From the NCBI GenBank assembly GCA_037355855.1, contig CM074764.1:2604001-2668000 (forward strand): DNA of 64,000 nucleotides. The letters run 5' to 3'. Below the pieces are notes generated by a model that saw nothing but the letters and a program-made list of their open reading frames with translations, was not told the DNA's origin and did not search any database. The DNA is from Pseudo-nitzschia pungens (Eukaryota > Bacillariophyta > Bacillariophyceae > Bacillariales > Bacillariaceae). Below, one piece after another: positions 60,355 to 64,000 of this stretch (positions within the stretch are counted from its first letter, which is position 1; every line of letters begins with the position of its first letter). The position numbers and the translations under genes were made by a program.

Positions 60355-61654
60355 CTCGCTTCGCACCGGGCCAAGCCCCAGAAGCGTCCGGCTTCAACTA
60401 AACCGGCAATCACCTTTGGAGGAGATCTCGCAGATAAAGAGGGGAAGGAACCTACAGGATGGAGTATTCCTGTTGAAAGCTCAGCAAAGCCTGCAACAGC
60501 AGCAAAAACAATTGTTCGAAACATCCTAAACAATATATCGAACGTGGATCCGAATCAATCCAAGGGTACAACAGACACATCATCGGAATCGATTGCTACA
60601 GTCGATCCGAATAAGACAGCAGCAGCAACAAATGGACCACTCTTGTCTCTGGCAAGAAATTGGTCTACCGGTACAGCAAAAAATCTCTATTGCAATCCCA
60701 GAAACTCCAAAGACTACACCAGAGGAGGTGCGCTGGAGCAAAATTATTTAAAGCTGCTGTCACCTGCTGGAAATACAACCAAAAATACAGCAGAACAGAC
60801 AACGAATAAGAGCAATGTGGCTCCTATTCTACTAACCAACGTACAGTTCATACAGGGCATCCCCCTTAAAGCAAGACCGCTACTAGCGCTACTAGATAGC
60901 GGATCCTCCGGAACACTAATCAACAAACGAGCACTACCATTTGGCACAATGCCACTCCGAAGCAAGCATCAAGTCGTAACTACTACAGCGAATGGAAGCT
61001 TTGATACTACAGAATACATCATCATGAAGAACCTCAAGCTACAAGAGTTCGGCAACTATACCATCGACCGACAAGAGGCAAGGCTCTTCCATTCCCCCAA
61101 CTGCAAATATGATTTAATACTAGGCAGAGACTTTCTCCACCTAGCAAAGATCAATCTCCTATTCAAAGAAGGAGCAGTTCAGTGGATGGACAGAACTATT
61201 CCTATGAAGGACACCTCATTATACCATGACAACTACAACATGCTCATGGAAGAACTAGAAGACGCTGAACTCTTTGCTGATGATATCTCCTTTGCCAATC
61301 CATACAAGTCCAAGGTGATCCTAGACAGAGCCTACCAAGAAACAGATCCATCTACAGTTGCGCAGCAACAATCCCACATGTCCAAAGCAGAGCAACAACA
61401 GTTCCAAGCTATCCTAAACAAGTATCCTAATGTCTTCAATGGGGAATTAGGGAAATATCCACACAAGAAGATCTCCCTAAGACTCAAGCCCGGATCCAAA
61501 CCTATACACAAGAAGCCATATCCAGTCGCATACAAAAGAGAAGACCTATTCAAAAGGGAGCTCCAGAATCTTTGTAATGATGGAGTACTCAAGCGTTGCA
61601 CTGGACCGGCCGAATGGGCCTTCCCTACCTTTATTGTTCCAAAGAAAGACAACA
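60355..61654 (+). CDS. Pol, first part: protease and RT start
   Basis: Continues the gag frame after the UGA at 60352-60354; no ATG is available at its head, so readthrough is the simplest expression route. Linker to about 60830, aspartic protease with LLALLDSGSSGTLIN near 60888 and ILGRDFL near 61120, then the RT N-terminus (GELGKYPHKKISL, ELQNLCNDGVLKRCTGPAEW, FPTFIVPKKDN). Interrupted by S3 at 61654 and resuming at 63697. Confidence 0.9.
61636..61654. repeat. TSD of S3, left copy (right copy 63678-63696)
   Basis: GTTCCAAAGAAAGACAACA on both sides; up to five further bases (TTATT) are ambiguous with the tail. Confidence 0.93.
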
Positions 61655-63677
61655 CAATTTGCGCGAAGCGCATTTTGTCCGACGTTCCGATGTTCCAGTA
61701 CTAAAAATACGTAGATTTCTACACAACTTTACCATGCGATATCTCGCTCCCTTTTACACCCCCAATCACAACCCCAGGACCTACATGTATTAACCAAGAC
61801 CTCCGCTCTTTGTTTCTGCTATCAGTTCAGTTGCTTGCTGCTTTGTTTCGGCTGCTTTGGTGCCTATTCACCATTGCCATCGTCGATCGGCAACAGCAGC
61901 ACCACCACCAAAACCGACACATAATTTTCTACAGCACCTCCAGTACAGATTCTACCGTACAGCAAAACCGACAACAACGTTGTATTTCTGCTTCGATCTG
62001 TTTCCCAGCTCCATTCCAAGGCCCTTAAGTATATCTTATACTTAATGTTCTACACTGTTTCCAAGCTGCTTAAGTGATTCTCACTTAATGTTCTACATTC
62101 TTCGAAGTTCCTTGCTGAGTCCTCTTAAGTCTTTTCAAGTCGAAGTTCACGAACAGCCCCTTCCACTGTAGGAATCTTTTTTAAAAGAAATTCTGTCATC
62201 TGTTTTCAAGTCCATTGCCCTGCTGGACCCTAAGTGTTTTCACTTATGGTCCTACTGTTTCCTGACCCAAGCCCCAAAGCCGCTAAGTACAGCTCGCTTA
62301 GGGCTCGACTACCTACATATACCTCCCAGATGTACTGTATAAATGTCATCTGTTTCCAAGTCTACTGCCCTGATGGACCCTAAGTGTTTTCGCTTATGGT
62401 CCTACTGTTACCTGACCCAAGCCCCAAAGCCACTAAGTACAGTTTGCTTAAGGCTCCACCACCTACATAACCCTCTCAGATGCATCCTTCAACTTTCATC
62501 TGTTTTCAAGACTACTGCCCTGCTGGACCATAAGTGTTTTTGCTTATGGTCCTACTGTTTCCTTACCCAGGCCCCAAAGCCGCTAAGTACAGTTCGCTTA
62601 AGGCTCTCCTACCTACATATACCTCTCAGATGCATCCTTCAACTTTCATCTGTTTTCAAGACTACTGCCCTGCTGGACCATAAGTGTTCTCACTTAAGGT
62701 CCTACTATTTCCTGACCCAAGCCCCAAAGCCGCTAAGTACAGCTTGCTTAAGGCTCTCCTACCTACATAACCCTCTCAGATGCACACTTCAACTGTCATC
62801 TGTTTTCAAGTCTACTGCCCTGATAGTCCATAAGTGTTTTCGATTATGGACCTACTGTTTTTATGACCCAAGCCCCAAAGCTGCTAAGTACATGTTACTT
62901 AACGCTTCACCACCATTATATACCCCTCCAGTTCACAGTACAGCAGAGACCTGTTTTCAAGCCTACAGCCCTGATGGTCCATAAGTGTTTTCACTTAGAG
63001 CCCCTGTTTCCAAGCTACTACAGGAGAGCAAGTTCAAGTTCAAACAGAAGGCCAGCTGTTACGAATTTGAATTTGGTAGTAGGCTCCACTGCCTCTACGT
63101 GTTTTGTGCTACTACGAAGTTCGAACAGGAGGACAGCTGTTCCGAATTTGGTAGTAGGCTCCGTACTATATGTACCATACAGTGGTAAGGAATGTGTTTG
63201 GGGCACTCGCATTACTGATGCTGCAATACAGCATGCTGAGACCAGTTTTGCTTGCGTCAGCTGATCACTTGCACTACTGATGCTGCCATCCAGCATACAG
63301 AGAGCAGTTTTGCTTGTGTCAGCTGACCACTCCAAGCATCACTGATGCTGTACAGCGGCATTCAAGGGACAGTTTTGCTTGTGTTTTCCCTTTCACGTTC
63401 TTGTTACCCAGTCTCCTGTACGCTTTGCAACAGCTGTGTCTGATGTGCTCTGGAATGGTTCATTTTTTTTCCTGTCTCTTACCAAGGTTCGTTTGCAAAA
63501 TAGCCGTCTTTACAACCTGGGGCCTATTCCCCATGGTTGAGGCGGCGCGTCGTTCTACAACTTGGGGCCTAACCTCTCTTCGATTGAGGCGACGATAAAG
63601 TCTGGTTACAGACTGAGTAGCTTTTAACCACCTTCGGTGGATTTTCCTACTTAAATAAGTATATTATTATTATTATT
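61655..63677 (+). mobile_element. S3: short non-autonomous LINE-like element (2023 bp)
   Basis: Third member of the S family, very close to S1, inserted into the RT coding sequence of the gypsy element. Same ends, five 150-bp units, hairpin module and 3' stems (CCACC-TTC-GGTGG). It shows that S elements do not only target LINE copies. Confidence 0.9.
62194..62943 (+). repeat. 150-bp tandem array of S3, five units
   Basis: Unit starts at 62194, 62344, 62494, 62644 and 62794. The frame from 62343 is open for 213 codons as a 50-aa repeat (SVFKTTALLDHKCF, LTQAPKPLST, LHIPLRC). The first unit ends TATAAATGTC, a stop directly overlapped by the ATG. Confidence 0.9.
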
Positions 63678-63696
63678 GTTCCAAAGAAAGACAACA

Positions 63697-64000
63697 GAGT
63701 TAGATGGGTATCAGACTTCAGAGAACTGAATGAACTCCTTGAAAGAAGACCTTATCCCATACCAAGAATACAAGACATCATGAACAAGTGTGGCAAGTAT
63801 ACCCACTTCACCAAGATTGACTTGTCCATGCAATACTACTGCTTTGAACTGGATGACGCAAGCAAGAAGCTCTGTACCATAGTCACACCATATGGTTGCT
63901 ATGAATACCAACGCCTACCAATGGGTGTCAAAGTCTCTCCGGATGTTGCTCAACAACTCATGGAAGATATCCTACAAGACACTGATTGCACTGTTTATAT
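63697..64000 (+). CDS. Pol, second part: RT continued
   Basis: RT from RVRWVSDFRELNELLERRPY through FTKIDLSMQYYCFELDD (first catalytic Asp) and TPYGCYEYQRLPMGVK to the window edge. The YxDD site lies beyond. In frame with 60355-61654 once S3 and one TSD are removed. Confidence 0.92.

Larger units (their letters stand above)
58951..64000 (+). mobile_element. Ty3/gypsy-type gag-pol element, incomplete at right edge
   Basis: LTR, gag, protease and start of RT, split by S3 at 61655-63677; integrase and 3' LTR lie beyond the window. Gag is related to the TR-GAG element. Domain order protease-RT and the RT motifs (DFRELNELL, YPIPRIQDIM, FTKIDLSMQYYCFELDD, YQRLPMGVKVSPDVAQ) identify it as gypsy-like. 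Confidence 0.92.

Noticed and set aside
62343..62984. S3 213-codon ORF as a proven gene
   Set aside because: The frame exists because the repeat is 150 bp; S1 and S2 have shorter versions and no initiation or domain evidence. Left as a repeat, with the coding option noted.

Overview
The window is a nuclear eukaryotic locus, most likely from a diatom or another stramenopile. The evidence is short GT-AG introns (69, 85 and 89 nt) in the only recognisable host gene, Ty3/gypsy-type elements whose Gag carries a C-H-H-C knuckle of a kind I associate with diatom elements, and long LINE-type elements with an endonuclease-RT-RNase H ORF2. Organism assignment is inference. No rRNA, tRNA or CRISPR array was seen.

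About 85% of the window is nested retroelements, and target-site duplications (TSDs) give the insertion order. The main family is a large LINE (about 11.5 kb: structured 5' UTR, ORF1 of about 1060 aa, ORF2 of 1975 aa, short 3' UTR with two hairpins, (ATT)n tail). Copies are named here M1, M2, MA, P, M3 and M4. M1 (- strand, runs off the left edge) was hit by S1 (322-2187) and by M2 (3698-46399, - strand). M2 was then split by MA (6631-29740), M3 (30295-38171), S2 (39726-41680) and an LTR element (42084-45192). MA was in turn split by P (10107-21651, + strand), a complete, open copy. S1, S2 and S3 are members of a short non-autonomous family (1.87-2.02 kb). They share both ends with the LINE but have only arrays of repeats and hairpins between.

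The LTR element at 42084-45192 has two 340-bp LTRs that look identical and a gag but no pol, so it is a non-autonomous TR-GAG-type element. A related gag-pol element starts at 58951 and runs off the right edge. Its gag and pol are in one frame, separated by a single UGA, and its RT is split by S3 (61655-63677).

The only clear host gene is an NAPE-PLD-type metallo-beta-lactamase hydrolase at 46989-49052 with four exons, one of them a 9-nt microexon. The region 49053-53179 is unique and gene-poor. From 53180 to 58950 lie decayed fragments: a LINE remnant, a gypsy integrase, scrambled LINE ends, the truncated LINE M4 and an old pol fragment.

The most interesting features are: (1) a LINE plus parasitic short-element system with shared, co-varying 3' hairpins and hairpin arrays; (2) a 34-bp minisatellite upstream of LINE ORF1 that is open in all three frames and yields a 34-aa repeat; (3) a conserved ATGGTTAG overlap of ORF1 and ORF2; (4) the gag-UGA-pol arrangement; (5) a palindrome in place of a normal tRNA primer-binding site in both LTR elements; (6) a sequence block shared between the LINE 5' UTR and the LTR elements.
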